A stretch of 64,000 bases of DNA from Bacteroidota bacterium (lineage in GTDB: Bacteria > Bacteroidota > Bacteroidia > Flavobacteriales > Weeksellaceae), in contig JAFAFC010000023.1 of NCBI GenBank assembly GCA_023423715.1, forward strand, positions 35,605-99,604, given 5' to 3'. The notes under the pieces were generated by a model, which worked only from the letters and a program-made list of their open reading frames with translations, ran no database searches and was not told where the DNA came from. The first letter of the stretch is position 1. The number at the start of each line of letters is the position of its first letter. Both the position numbers and the translations under genes were made by a program. Shown here one piece after another: positions 33,720 to 42,664 of this stretch.

Positions 33720-34478
33720 TTAAAGCTCTACTAAAACTGGACAGTGATCCGAGTGAAAAACTTCTTTCAATATAACGGATCTACTTAGCTTTTCTTTCAA
33801 AGAGTAGGTGACGAAATTATAATCCAAACGCCAACCTTTATTTTTGGCTCTAGAGTTTTGACGGTAACTCCACCAAGAATAATTGTCGGGTTGATCATTG
33901 AAGAATCGGAAACTATCGATTAATTCACATTCGTTCATAAAATTTGTCATCCATTCGCGTTCCATTGGTAGAAATCCAGAAACGTTTTTCAGACGAACAG
34001 GATCATGAATATCAATAGCTTCGTGACAAATATTAAAATCTCCACAAATTACAAGATTCGGAATCGTTTTTTTGAGTTCTTTTATATAGTGTAGGAAATC
34101 ATAACAGAACTGCATTTTAAACTCTAAACGATCAATATTAGACGCGCTCGGAACATATACTGAAATTACCGAAAAATTATCAAAATCGGCACGAATGACA
34201 CGACCTTCATTGTCATAGGATTCTATTCCGCAACCGTATTCAACATGATTTGGTTGAATTTTAGATGCAATACCTACACCGCTATAGCCTTTTCGCTGTG
34301 CGGAAAACCAATACGAATGATACCCAATTTGCTCAAAACTTTGAATGTCAATTTGGTCATTCCCAGCCTTACTTTCCTGAATACAAATGACATCGGGGTT
34401 TGCACTAGAAAGCCATCCAACAAAATCTTTGGTAAAGGCAGCCCGAATTCCGTTGACATTATAAGATATAATTCGCAT
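33720..34478 (-). CDS. xth: Exodeoxyribonuclease III
   Basis: 252 aa, normal length. AP endonuclease / 3'-5' exonuclease of base-excision repair. Seen: ISYNVNGIRAAF at the N-terminus with the metal-site Asn, DVICIQESKA (Glu ligand, near 35), a YSGVGIASK-type strand, the CGDFNICHEAIDI catalytic segment near 144-156, WWSYR and the C-terminal DYNFVTYSL and SDHCPV with the catalytic Asp-His pair. Possibly co-transcribed with the downstream hypothetical gene (17-bp gap). Confidence 0.95.
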   Translation of the reverse strand: MRIISYNVNGIRAAFTKDFVGWLSSANPDVICIQESKAGNDQIDIQSFEQIGYHSYWFSAQRKGYSGVGIASKIQPNHVEYGCGIESYDNEGRVIRADFDNFSVISVYVPSASNIDRLEFKMQFCYDFLHYIKELKKTIPNLVICGDFNICHEAIDIHDPVRLKNVSGFLPMEREWMTNFMNECELIDSFRFFNDQPDNYSWWSYRQNSRAKNKGWRLDYNFVTYSLKEKLSRSVILKEVFHSDHCPVLVEL

Positions 34479-34520
34479 ACTTTATTTTGAATGGATAAAA
34501 ATACGAAATATGTACAAATT

Positions 34521-34553
34521 AAAAGTGCGGAAGAGATGATGAACATCTTTTCC
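34521..34553. repeat. 33-bp direct repeat, copy A
   Basis: Identical over 33 bp to 35747-35779. This copy keeps the A run, the GTGCGGAAGAGATG arm and the loop, but the 3' arm breaks off after CATCTTTTCC, so it is a damaged copy of the terminator hairpin at 35745-35785. The two copies flank the SGNH lipoprotein gene, 1226 bp apart. Confidence 0.85.
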
Positions 34554-34615
34554 TTAATCTGTTCAGTGATTACAAAAGAAAACTTGTTAAATTAGTTTTC
34601 TAAGGATTAAAAAAA

Positions 34616-35719
34616 TTATTTAATTTCTGTTATTTGAAACGGGTTAACAGTTGCTGCATGGACTGCTTTTTTGGATAAGGTGACGCTTTCCAGCAGCATT
34701 CCACTGGGGTTATAATTATTTCTTAGAATATTTCTTCCAGTTAAAGTTTCGTACCAAGCTCCAGCTGCTATAAAACGGCCTATGTTGTAATCGAGATGAT
34801 AGCCATCTCTAGTTAAATTATTTCCTAAGGAGCTTGTTCTAGCATTTTGAATAGCAGTGCCTGAAGGAACAATTTTGTATATGGGAATAAGATTTATTGC
34901 AACTTTATAACTATTTATTATGGCATTATACATAACCATTTGGTCGTTATTGTAGTATGCAAAACCAGGATGTGTACTATTGGAAGCGTATGCCCATGTT
35001 TGATGAAGCAAATATTTAGTTTTCGGGGTTTGATTAATGCTCTTTATATAATTGTAAAATTGTGGGAGACTATTAATAAAGGTTTCTACCTTTCCTGATT
35101 CAGGGCTAGCTTGCTGAAAAGAAATAAAATCCCAATCTTCGTCGCGAATGATATTACCTAATGTTTGATTTTCAACAACTGTTTTTTCTCCAAATAAATT
35201 AATTTTGCGATAGCTATATAAAGGAAGGTTATTTAATCCATTGTTTAAATGGGTAGCTAAATTGCATCCAGGAATCATAGCATTGCCAATAACTACATCT
35301 TGTTTCTTTTCTTTTAGTAAATCATAAAGGTAAAACTCAACTGCATCCTCTGAGAAACTATTACCAATTGCTAAAATTTTAATTAAGTTGGGGTCTGCTA
35401 TGTGTATAACACATGAGTCTTTAATAACTCCAGAATCTCTTAAATAAGCAGTGTTAGCTCCAACTTCTTCAGCAGAAAATCTAAATGATTTAACATTGGT
35501 TTCAATAATATTAATACTTGTTGGATTCTTGATTGTAATTGTTAGATTAGGGAATTCATTTAGTATTGAGTTGTCCTTTAACAATAATGTTGCTGTGTCT
35601 CCAATTTTAATGGTGATATCCTTTTTAGAAAATTCAATTTTGGTTTCTTCATCGTTCGACTCTTTACATGATGTAGTGAATAACAAAACGCTAAAAAGAA
35701 TAAGATAAATTAATTTCAC
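34616..35719 (-). CDS. DUF4886-type SGNH hydrolase lipoprotein
   Basis: 367 aa exported lipoprotein (KLIYLILFSVLLFTTSC lipobox), then an Ig-like segment (FSKKDITIKIGDTATLLL), then an SGNH/GDSL-like catalytic domain: LAIGNSFSEDAVEFYLYDLL with the nucleophile Ser in GNSFS, and TRDGYHLDYNIGR with the Asp and His pair. DUF4886 proteins are likely esterases acting on polysaccharides; the substrate is unknown. The GTG at 35719 is chosen because it starts the lipoprotein signal and lies 15 nt after a -7 box. An in-frame ATG at 35791 lies before the promoter, beyond a terminator hairpin. Flanked by 33-bp direct repeats. Confidence 0.82.
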   Translation of the reverse strand: MKLIYLILFSVLLFTTSCKESNDEETKIEFSKKDITIKIGDTATLLLKDNSILNEFPNLTITIKNPTSINIIETNVKSFRFSAEEVGANTAYLRDSGVIKDSCVIHIADPNLIKILAIGNSFSEDAVEFYLYDLLKEKKQDVVIGNAMIPGCNLATHLNNGLNNLPLYSYRKINLFGEKTVVENQTLGNIIRDEDWDFISFQQASPESGKVETFINSLPQFYNYIKSINQTPKTKYLLHQTWAYASNSTHPGFAYYNNDQMVMYNAIINSYKVAINLIPIYKIVPSGTAIQNARTSSLGNNLTRDGYHLDYNIGRFIAAGAWYETLTGRNILRNNYNPSGMLLESVTLSKKAVHAATVNPFQITEIK

Positions 35720-35734
35720 TTCGGTACTTTTTTG

Positions 35735-35742
35735 CAAAAGTA
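35735..35742 (-). promoter_or_regulatory. -7 element of the SGNH lipoprotein gene
   Basis: TACTTTTG on the minus strand matches TAnnTTTG, 15 nt before the GTG at 35719. Confidence 0.55.
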
Positions 35743-35744
35743 AT

Positions 35745-35785
35745 AAAAAAGTGCGGAAGAGATGATGAACATCTTTTCCGCACGT
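35745..35785 (-). terminator. Terminator of porX (contains 33-bp repeat copy B)
   Basis: On the minus strand GTGCGGAAAAGATG pairs with CATCTCTTCCGCAC (one wobble) around a TTCAT loop, followed by T6. It lies after the porX stop. Positions 35747-35779 are copy B of the direct repeat at 34521. Confidence 0.85.
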
Positions 35786-35813
35786 ACCCAAATTAAATAA
35801 ACTATGAAAAAAA

Positions 35814-37355
35814 CTATTTGGGTTCTAATATACTGATCGGGATTATACATTCTTCTAGAGAAATCCCGCCATGTTGATAGGTATCTTTGTAGTAATTTAC
35901 AAAGTGATTGTAGTTTTTTGGATAGGCTAAAAACGTATTGTTTTTTGCGAAAATATATTTGGAACTCAAATTTCCTTTCGGTAAAAACAGTTTTTCAGGT
36001 TGGGAAATTGCCCAAACTTCTTTGTCTTCGTATGTTAAACTCTTTCCAGTTTTGTATCGGATGTTAGTTGACGTTTCGCGGTCGCCAACTACTTGACTTG
36101 GTTTTTTTACATAAATTGTTCCGTGATCGGTTGTGATAACAAGTTTGAATCCGTTTTCCGAAGCGTTTTTAATGATTCGCATTAACGAGGAATTTTCAAA
36201 CCAATTTAATGTTAGGGAACGGAAAGTCTTATCATCTCGGATTAATTGATCAACGATATGGTTGTCTGTTTTTGCATGCGATAAAATATCGATGAAATTG
36301 TAAACAATTGCCACCAAATCGGTGTTTTTGTATTGGTTAAAATCATCCGCAATCTTTCTTTCGAAATCTGCATTTAGGATTTTAATATATTTCATCGTTT
36401 TATAACCAAGACCAAGGCGCTTCATCTGATCTTCTAGAAACTCTTTCTCATGCTCATTTTTGTTTCCATCTTCATTATCGTTAAACCATTTATCTGGGAA
36501 ACGTTTCTGGATTTCCGATGGCATTAAACCCGAAAAGAAAGCATTTCGAGCATACTGAGTCGCTGTTGGAAGAATGCTGTAATAATAATCTTCCGATGTT
36601 TTATTGTAAAATCTTGTGAAAAGTGGTTCAATAACTTTCCATTGATCGTAACGAAGGTTGTCAATCATCAACAAAAGAACCTTATCGTTTTCTACTTCAG
36701 GTTTTACTTTGTCCTTAAACAACGTGTGGCTCATCATGGGTTTATCGTTGGTATGCAACCAATCTTCGTAATTGTTCTCTACAAATTTGGAAAACTGAAT
36801 ATTCGCTTCTTCTTTTTGAGACTGCAACAAATCAGAAAACTCATTATCAATGATTTTATCAAATTTGATTTCCCAATTCATGATTTTCTTATAGTATTCC
36901 GCCCATTCTTCAAAGCTTTTCAAATAGGAAAGTTCCATAGAAAGGTTTCGAAATTCTTGCTGATACTCCAAAATCGTTTTCTGTTCCACCAAATTATCTT
37001 CTTGAAGATTCTTTTTTAAAGAAAGCAAGATTTGATTTGGGTTGACTGGTTTAAGAATATAATCCGCAATTTGAGAACCGATGGCTTGTTCCATAATGTG
37101 CTCTTCTTCACTTTTGGTCACCATCACGATTTTCATCGAAGAATCTTTAGATTTCAGCATCGGAATGGCTTCCAAACCTGATATTCCGGGCATGTTTTCA
37201 TCAATTAAAGCCAATTGATGTTTGTCATCGTCCAAGATTTCAAGGGCTTCGTTTACGTTGTTCACGGGCGTTACTTGGTAGCCTTTGTTTTCTAAAAAAA
37301 CGATGTGGGGTTTTAGTAAATCAACTTCATCATCTATCCAAAGTATTTTCGACAT
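35814..37355 (-). CDS. porX: PorX-like response regulator with PglZ domain
   Basis: 513 aa. N-terminal receiver domain with Asp pair at 8-9 (WIDDE), phospho-acceptor Asp 52 (LALIDENMPG), Thr 80 and Lys 102 (ILKPVNP); helical linker; C-terminal PglZ/alkaline-phosphatase-like domain (LLLMIDNLRYDQW near 232-244, ILPTATQYARNAFFSGLMP, VITTDHGTIYVKKP). This is the architecture of PorX, the regulator of type IX secretion that works with PorY and has phosphodiesterase activity on cyclic oligonucleotides. The ATG at 37355 starts the receiver domain directly. It supports a T9SS, as do the two cargo proteins at 52-54 kb. Confidence 0.93.
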   Translation of the reverse strand: MSKILWIDDEVDLLKPHIVFLENKGYQVTPVNNVNEALEILDDDKHQLALIDENMPGISGLEAIPMLKSKDSSMKIVMVTKSEEEHIMEQAIGSQIADYILKPVNPNQILLSLKKNLQEDNLVEQKTILEYQQEFRNLSMELSYLKSFEEWAEYYKKIMNWEIKFDKIIDNEFSDLLQSQKEEANIQFSKFVENNYEDWLHTNDKPMMSHTLFKDKVKPEVENDKVLLLMIDNLRYDQWKVIEPLFTRFYNKTSEDYYYSILPTATQYARNAFFSGLMPSEIQKRFPDKWFNDNEDGNKNEHEKEFLEDQMKRLGLGYKTMKYIKILNADFERKIADDFNQYKNTDLVAIVYNFIDILSHAKTDNHIVDQLIRDDKTFRSLTLNWFENSSLMRIIKNASENGFKLVITTDHGTIYVKKPSQVVGDRETSTNIRYKTGKSLTYEDKEVWAISQPEKLFLPKGNLSSKYIFAKNNTFLAYPKNYNHFVNYYKDTYQHGGISLEECIIPISILEPK

Positions 37356-37548
37356 ATATGTAATTTTAATTAAAATTTGTTGTTTAGAATCCATCAAAAA
37401 TACGACCAAATGCTCTTAAAATCTCGCTAAAAAACCCGTGATTATCGTTAAATATTCGTTAAGGTTTATTTATTTTGGAAGTCGAAGGAGATTTTTTGGA
37501 TATTGACTTGTTGAACTTTAATTAATAAAACCTTAAAGCTTTTTTGAG

Positions 37549-37556
37549 TATTTTTG
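37549..37556 (+). promoter_or_regulatory. -7 element of the HD phosphohydrolase gene
   Basis: TATTTTTG matches TAnnTTTG, 16 nt before the ATG at 37573. Confidence 0.5.
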
Positions 37557-37572
37557 CAGCAGAATACTTTCT

Positions 37573-38784
37573 ATGCAGAACAAGCTGAAAATTATCAACG
37601 ATCCGGTTCACGGTTTTATCAAGATTCCTCATGAAATTTTATTTGATGTTATTGAACATCCTTATTTTCAAAGATTGCGTCGGATTTCGCAAACCGGTTT
37701 ATTGAATTTGATTTTTCCTGGAGCAACTCATACACGATTTCATCATGCTATGGGTGCGATGCATTTGATGTTTACAGCGCTTGAAACGTTGAAATTGAAA
37801 GGTGTTGAAATTTCCAAAGAAGAAGAACAAGGCGCGTTGCTTGCTATTTTACTTCACGATATTGGTCATGGACCGTTTTCGCACGCTTTGGAAAGTATGC
37901 TAATGGCCGACTGGCATCACGAGAAACTTTCTCTTTTGTTGATGCACGAATTGAATTCCGAATTTGATGGTCAGCTTTCTATTGCTATAGAAATGTTTCA
38001 AGGGAAATACCATCGCAAGTTTTTTAATCAATTGATTTCGTCTCAATTGGATGTTGATCGTTTGGATTATTTGAAGCGTGATAGCTTTTATACGGGCGTT
38101 TCGGAAGGGAATGTCAATACGCAACGAATTATTTCTATGATGAACGTATCTCAGGATGAATTGGTCGTGGATTCTAAAGGAGTGTATTCTATTGAAAATT
38201 ACTTAACGGCTCGAATGTTCATGTACTGGCAAGTGTATTACCATAAAACGGCGGCTTTGGGGGAACATATGTTGGTAAAAGTGTTGAGGCGCGCAAAAGA
38301 TCTAGCATCGAAAGGCGTGAAATTGGAAGCGCCAGAAAACTTGCAATATTTTCTGTATCGCGAAAAAGACATGCAATCTTCCAAAGAAGATATTTTGCGA
38401 TTTACCCAATTAGATGACAATGACGTAATTCAAGCAATGAAGCTATGGCAATATCATGATGATTTTGTATTGGCTTATTTTTGCCGTTCGGTGATGCAAA
38501 GACAATTTCCAAGAACTGTTATTTCTTCGCAGCCTTTTAGTGAAGAAAAAATTGCCGAATTAATCGTAAAAACCAATGAACAATTCGGGATAACGGATGG
38601 CGAACTTTTGGTGGATCAATTTACACGAACTTTACTTCCGTATAATGCAGAAAAGCAACCGATTTATTTGCTTCAAAAAAATGGCGAAAAAGTAAAATTA
38701 AACGAGTCGGAAAATCAGATTTTATCGTCTTCCATAACGTCAGCAAACGAAAAATACATTTTGTCGTTCCCAAGAGAATTGTAG
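37573..38784 (+). CDS. HD-domain phosphohydrolase (YdhJ/dGTPase-like)
   Basis: 403 aa. Metal-dependent HD superfamily hydrolase related to deoxynucleotide triphosphohydrolases and SAMHD1. Seen: INDPVHGFIKIP at 8-19, FQRLRRISQTGL, THTRFHHAMGAMHL (first His), LLAILLHDIGHGPFSHALE with the HD pair near 96-97, SSQLDVDRLDYLKRDSFYTG with the last Asp. The ATG at 37573 follows a -7 box by 16 nt. Divergent from porX. A weak AAAACG / CGTTTT hairpin (38803-38820) follows the gene. Confidence 0.88.
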   Translation: MQNKLKIINDPVHGFIKIPHEILFDVIEHPYFQRLRRISQTGLLNLIFPGATHTRFHHAMGAMHLMFTALETLKLKGVEISKEEEQGALLAILLHDIGHGPFSHALESMLMADWHHEKLSLLLMHELNSEFDGQLSIAIEMFQGKYHRKFFNQLISSQLDVDRLDYLKRDSFYTGVSEGNVNTQRIISMMNVSQDELVVDSKGVYSIENYLTARMFMYWQVYYHKTAALGEHMLVKVLRRAKDLASKGVKLEAPENLQYFLYREKDMQSSKEDILRFTQLDDNDVIQAMKLWQYHDDFVLAYFCRSVMQRQFPRTVISSQPFSEEKIAELIVKTNEQFGITDGELLVDQFTRTLLPYNAEKQPIYLLQKNGEKVKLNESENQILSSSITSANEKYILSFPREL

Positions 38785-38809
38785 AACGTTATTTTGCTGC
38801 AAAAAACGA

Positions 38810-38839
38810 TTGGGCGTTTTCGGGATTTTTATATCTTTG
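38810..38839 (+). promoter_or_regulatory. Promoter of lpxD and the lipid A operon
   Basis: TTG (38810-38812), 19-bp spacer, TATCTTTG (38832-38839), ending 6 nt before the lpxD ATG. Consensus in both elements and spacing. The in-frame TTG at 38810 is the -33 element, not a start. Confidence 0.75.
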
Positions 38840-38845
38840 CACGAT

Positions 38846-39877
38846 ATGGAATTTACAGCCTCACAAATAGCCGGACTGATCAACGGTAAAATTATAGGCG
38901 ATGAAAACAAGATGATTACGGGAGTTTCACCTATCGAGCATGGTGAGGAGGGTCATCTTTCTTTTATCGGACAAAGCCGATTTGCTCATTATTTGGATGA
39001 TACCAAATGTTCTGTAATTATTGTTTCGGAAGAGCTCGTTACTCGAGAAAACTATCAACCCACGATTATCGTTGTAGAAGACGCGTATCTTTCTTTTCAG
39101 GTCTTGATGAATTTGTATCAAGAAATGCAAGGGAAGAGGTCAGGCATTGAGGAGGGTTCTTTCTTCCATGAAACGGCGCAAGTTGGGGAAGGTGTTTACA
39201 TCGGGGCCTTTTCGTATATTTCTGAGAAAGCCAAAATTGGTGAAGGAACCATGATTTACCCGCAAGTGTATATCGGTAAAGGCGTTCGCATCGGGAAAAA
39301 TTGCAAAATTGACAGCGGCGTTCGTATTTACGATTATTGTATTGTTGGAGATAACTGTGTGATCCATTCTAATACCGTTGTTGGTGGTGATGGATTTGGT
39401 TACCAGCCAACTGCTGATGGCTTCAAAAAAATTCCACAATTAGGAAATGTCATCCTAGAAGATTTTGTAGAAATTGGTTCTAATTGTTCTATAGACCGCG
39501 CTACGATTGGTTCTACCATTATTGGGAAAGGAACTAAAATCGATAATTTAATTCAAATTGCACATAATGTAAAGATTGGTCAACACAATGTAATTGCGGC
39601 TCAGGCTGGAATTGCGGGATCAACAATTATTGGTGATTGGAATCAAATCGGTGGTCAAGTAGGCATTGTTGGGCATATCAAGATCGGAAATCAAGTGAAA
39701 ATTCAAGCGCAAAGTGGTGTGAACAGCAATCTTGATGATCAGGAAGTTGTTTATGGGTCGCCAGCTATCGCAGCAGGGGATTTTAGAAGAAGCTATGTGC
39801 ATTTTAAAAATTTAACGAACATCGTTGAAAAAATAAATAAACTGGAGAAAAACTCTAAAAACGAATCGAATGAGTGA
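38846..39877 (+). CDS. lpxD: UDP-3-O-acylglucosamine N-acyltransferase
   Basis: 343 aa. Third step of lipid A synthesis: adds the N-linked hydroxyacyl chain to UDP-3-O-acyl-glucosamine. N-terminal uridine-binding domain (FTASQIAGLINGKIIGD; VSPIEHGEEGHLSF), then a long left-handed beta-helix of hexapeptide repeats, with the catalytic-type His in LIQIAHNVKIGQ near 235-245, and a C-terminal helical tail. The ATG at 38846 follows the -7 box by 6 nt. Its 3' end overlaps lpxC-fabZ by 8 bp. Confidence 0.95.
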   Translation: MEFTASQIAGLINGKIIGDENKMITGVSPIEHGEEGHLSFIGQSRFAHYLDDTKCSVIIVSEELVTRENYQPTIIVVEDAYLSFQVLMNLYQEMQGKRSGIEEGSFFHETAQVGEGVYIGAFSYISEKAKIGEGTMIYPQVYIGKGVRIGKNCKIDSGVRIYDYCIVGDNCVIHSNTVVGGDGFGYQPTADGFKKIPQLGNVILEDFVEIGSNCSIDRATIGSTIIGKGTKIDNLIQIAHNVKIGQHNVIAAQAGIAGSTIIGDWNQIGGQVGIVGHIKIGNQVKIQAQSGVNSNLDDQEVVYGSPAIAAGDFRRSYVHFKNLTNIVEKINKLEKNSKNESNE

Positions 39878-41267
39878 TCTACAAAAAACACTTAAAGAAG
39901 AAGTAACCCTTTCGGGGATAGGTTTGCATACCGGAAAACATGTTAATTTAACGATTAAACCGGCGAAAGAAAATACAGGTTTTGTATTTGTAAGAACCGA
40001 TTTAGAAGGGAATCCTCAAGTAGAAGCGGATGTTAATTATGTAACAACTACGGAAAGAGGGACAACATTAGAGAAATTAGGCGTTCGCATTCATACATGC
40101 GAGCATTTATTGGCCGCTTTGGTTGGTTGTGATGTGGATAATGCCATATTGGAAATGGATAGCGCAGAGCCACCAATTTTAGATGGCTCTTCTAAATATT
40201 TTGTAGAAGCTATCAACAAAGTTGGTTTAGAAGAACAAGAAAAAGCGAGAGAATACCTTGTAATTAAGGAAGTTCTTAACTATATCGATCCTGCGACTGG
40301 ATCAGAGTTAACGATTATTCCGTCGGAAAACTACGAAGTGACAACGATGGTTGATTTTGGGACTAAAGTTTTAGGAACTCAAAACGCCACGTTAAAAGAT
40401 ATTGCAGATTTCCAAGAAGAAATCGCTTCAGCACGTACATTCAGCTTTTTGCATGAATTGGAAATGTTGATTGATGCAGGACTAATCAAAGGTGGAGATA
40501 TCTCGAATGCCATTGTTTATGTGGATAAAGAATTAACGCCGGAAACTGCAGAAAAACTGAAAAAAGCCTTCGGTAAAGAAGATGTTTCTATCCGTCCGAA
40601 TGGTATTTTAGATAATTTGACTTTGAATTATCCTAACGAAGCTGCTCGTCATAAACTGTTAGACGTTATTGGAGATTTGGCTTTGGTTGGAGTAAAAATC
40701 AAAGGAAAAGTGATTGCAAACAAGCCTGGACATTTTGTTAACACGCAGTTTGCAAAGAAATTGAACCGTCAATGGAAACTTCAAAAGAAGAAAAACGTTC
40801 CTGATTTTGATCTTTCAAAACCACCACGTTTTGATATCAATGGAATTATGAAACTTCTTCCGCATAGACCACCATTTTTGTTGATTGACAAAGTTTTAGA
40901 ACTTTCGGAAACGCATGTGGTTGGTTTGAAAAACGTTTCCATGAACGAACCGTTTTTCGTTGGACATTTCCCGAAAGAGCCTGTATTCCCTGGAGTTCTT
41001 CAGGTTGAAGCGATGGCACAAACGGGTGGAATTTTGGTTTTAGCCAATGTTCCAGATCCAGAAAATTATTCCACATATTTCGTGAAAATGGATAATGTGA
41101 AATTCAAACGAAAAATCGTTCCTGGTGATACGATTATCTTTAAAATTGAGTTAATTGAACCAATTAGAAGAGGTATTGTTCACATGCAAGGATATGGATA
41201 TGTAGGTGATCAAGTAGCTGTTGAAGCAGAATTGATGGCCCAAGTAGCTAAAAATAAAGTAGACTAA
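39870..41267 (+). CDS. lpxC: LpxC-FabZ bifunctional deacetylase/dehydratase
   Basis: 465 aa fusion. N-terminal LpxC (about 1-310): Zn deacetylase committing UDP-3-O-acyl-GlcNAc to lipid A; seen LSGIGLHTGKHVNL, RIHTCEHLLAAL with a Zn-ligand His, SARTFSFLHELE, EAARHKLLDVIGDLAL with Zn-ligand His and Asp, GHFVNTQF. C-terminal FabZ (about 318-465): 3-hydroxyacyl-ACP dehydratase; seen LLPHRPPFLLIDKVLE, VGHFPKEPVFPGVLQVEAMA with catalytic His and Glu. This fusion is usual in Bacteroidota. It overlaps lpxD by 8 bp and is contiguous with lpxA. Confidence 0.97.
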   Translation: MSDLQKTLKEEVTLSGIGLHTGKHVNLTIKPAKENTGFVFVRTDLEGNPQVEADVNYVTTTERGTTLEKLGVRIHTCEHLLAALVGCDVDNAILEMDSAEPPILDGSSKYFVEAINKVGLEEQEKAREYLVIKEVLNYIDPATGSELTIIPSENYEVTTMVDFGTKVLGTQNATLKDIADFQEEIASARTFSFLHELEMLIDAGLIKGGDISNAIVYVDKELTPETAEKLKKAFGKEDVSIRPNGILDNLTLNYPNEAARHKLLDVIGDLALVGVKIKGKVIANKPGHFVNTQFAKKLNRQWKLQKKKNVPDFDLSKPPRFDINGIMKLLPHRPPFLLIDKVLELSETHVVGLKNVSMNEPFFVGHFPKEPVFPGVLQVEAMAQTGGILVLANVPDPENYSTYFVKMDNVKFKRKIVPGDTIIFKIELIEPIRRGIVHMQGYGYVGDQVAVEAELMAQVAKNKVD

Positions 41268-42056
41268 ATGGTACATCAACTTTCCGCTGTAGATAAAAGA
41301 GCCAAAATTGGTAAAAATGTAGTTGTAGAAGCTTTTACAACCATTGCTGGTGATGTAGAAATTGGTGAAGGAACTTGGATTGGTCCTAACGTAACCATCA
41401 TGGATGGTGCGCGTATTGGTAAAAATTGCAAGATTTTTCCCGGAACCGTGATTTCTGCAATTCCTCAAGATTTAAAATTTGATGGGGAAGATACGCAAGT
41501 GATCATTGGCGACCATTCTACTATTCGTGAATGTGTGACTATTAACCGTGGAACGAAAGCTTTAGGTTATACCAAAATCGGAAATCATTGTTTGATTATG
41601 GCAACTACGCATATCGCACATGACTGTGTGCTAGGAGATCACGTAATCATCGTAAACGGTTGCGGAATTGCTGGTCACGTAGAAATCGGTGATTATACAG
41701 TGATGGGTGGCCTTTCAGCAGTTCATCAATTTGGGAAAATCGGAAATCATGTGATGATTTCAGGAGGTTCTATGATTCGTAAAGATATTCCACCGTATGT
41801 AAAAGTAGCTCGTGATCCGATTTCGTATGCGGGAATCAACTCAGTTGGATTGCGAAGAAGAGGTTTTACCAACGACAAGATTTTCGAAATTCAGAAAATT
41901 TATCGCTATATCTTTCAAATGAAGATGAATACGTCTCAGGCGATTTCAATCATTGAAAAAGAAATGCTTCCAACAGTGGAACGTGATGAAATTTTGACAT
42001 TTATTCAAAATTCACCTCGCGGAATTGTAAAAGGATACGGAACAGGAAAAGAATAA
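41268..42056 (+). CDS. lpxA: UDP-N-acetylglucosamine O-acyltransferase
   Basis: 262 aa, normal. First step of lipid A synthesis, transferring a 3-hydroxyacyl chain from ACP to O-3 of UDP-GlcNAc. Hexapeptide beta-helix with HQLSAVDKRAKIG start, IGPNVTIMDGARIGKNC, the catalytic His in MATTHIAHDCVLGDHV, and GLSAVHQFGKIGNHVMISGG; C-terminal helical domain from about 188 (GLRRRGFTNDKIFEIQKIYR). It begins directly at the lpxC-fabZ stop. Confidence 0.97.
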   Translation: MVHQLSAVDKRAKIGKNVVVEAFTTIAGDVEIGEGTWIGPNVTIMDGARIGKNCKIFPGTVISAIPQDLKFDGEDTQVIIGDHSTIRECVTINRGTKALGYTKIGNHCLIMATTHIAHDCVLGDHVIIVNGCGIAGHVEIGDYTVMGGLSAVHQFGKIGNHVMISGGSMIRKDIPPYVKVARDPISYAGINSVGLRRRGFTNDKIFEIQKIYRYIFQMKMNTSQAISIIEKEMLPTVERDEILTFIQNSPRGIVKGYGTGKE

Positions 42057-42082
42057 AATTAAATTATACACAAAAAATAAGA

Positions 42083-42646
42083 ATGGCAACAACAGCTGAT
42101 ATTAGAAAAGGACTTTGTATTGAATACAGTAATGATATTTATAAAATCATCGATTTTCAACACGTAAAACCAGGGAAAGGTCCAGCTTTCGTTAGAACGA
42201 AATTAAAGTCGGTTACAAACGGAAAAGTTTTGGATAACACATTTTCTGCAGGTCACAAAATTGATGAAGTTAAAGTAATTACACGTAAATTTCAATATTT
42301 ATATGATGATGAAAATGGTTTCCATTTTATGAATAACGACGATTACTCTCAAATCTACATCAACAAAGAGATGATTGAAAACGCACAATTCATGAAAGCA
42401 GGAGAAGAAGTTACGATTATCTTGAAAGAAGCTGATGAAACGCCACTTTCTGCGGAAATTCCGCAATCTGTTTTCCTAGAAGTTATCGAAGCAGATCCAG
42501 GTGTGAAAGGAAATACTGCAACCAACGCGTTGAAAAACTCAATTGTAGAGACAGGCGCTAGAGTTATGGTTCCTTTGTTTATTGAGCCAGGAGACAAAAT
42601 TAAAGTAAATACCGAAGACGGTTCATACGTTGAAAGGGTAAAATAA
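42083..42646 (+). CDS. efp: Elongation factor P
   Basis: 187 aa, normal. Rescues ribosomes stalled on polyproline. KOW-like N-domain with FQHVKPGKGPAFVRTKLK, the KPGKG loop carrying the residue modified in other bacteria (Lys here), then two OB-like domains (LYDDENGFHFMNNDDYSQI; VKGNTATNALKNSIVETGA; VPLFIEPGDKIKVNTEDG). It lies 26 bp after lpxA, an arrangement often kept in flavobacteria. Confidence 0.97.
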   Translation: MATTADIRKGLCIEYSNDIYKIIDFQHVKPGKGPAFVRTKLKSVTNGKVLDNTFSAGHKIDEVKVITRKFQYLYDDENGFHFMNNDDYSQIYINKEMIENAQFMKAGEEVTIILKEADETPLSAEIPQSVFLEVIEADPGVKGNTATNALKNSIVETGARVMVPLFIEPGDKIKVNTEDGSYVERVK

Positions 42647-42664
42647 AAACAACGACAAATTCTT

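Noticed and set aside
35720..35791. SGNH lipoprotein starting at ATG 35791
   Set aside because: This would place the start before the porX terminator hairpin and before a -7 box, and would bury the lipoprotein signal behind 24 charged or polar residues.
38810..38845. Longer LpxD starting at TTG 38810
   Set aside because: TTG 38810-38812 and TATCTTTG 38832-38839 form a consensus promoter, so this stretch is upstream of the transcript. The same logic removes TTG starts at 32299, 56777, 61462 and 1849.
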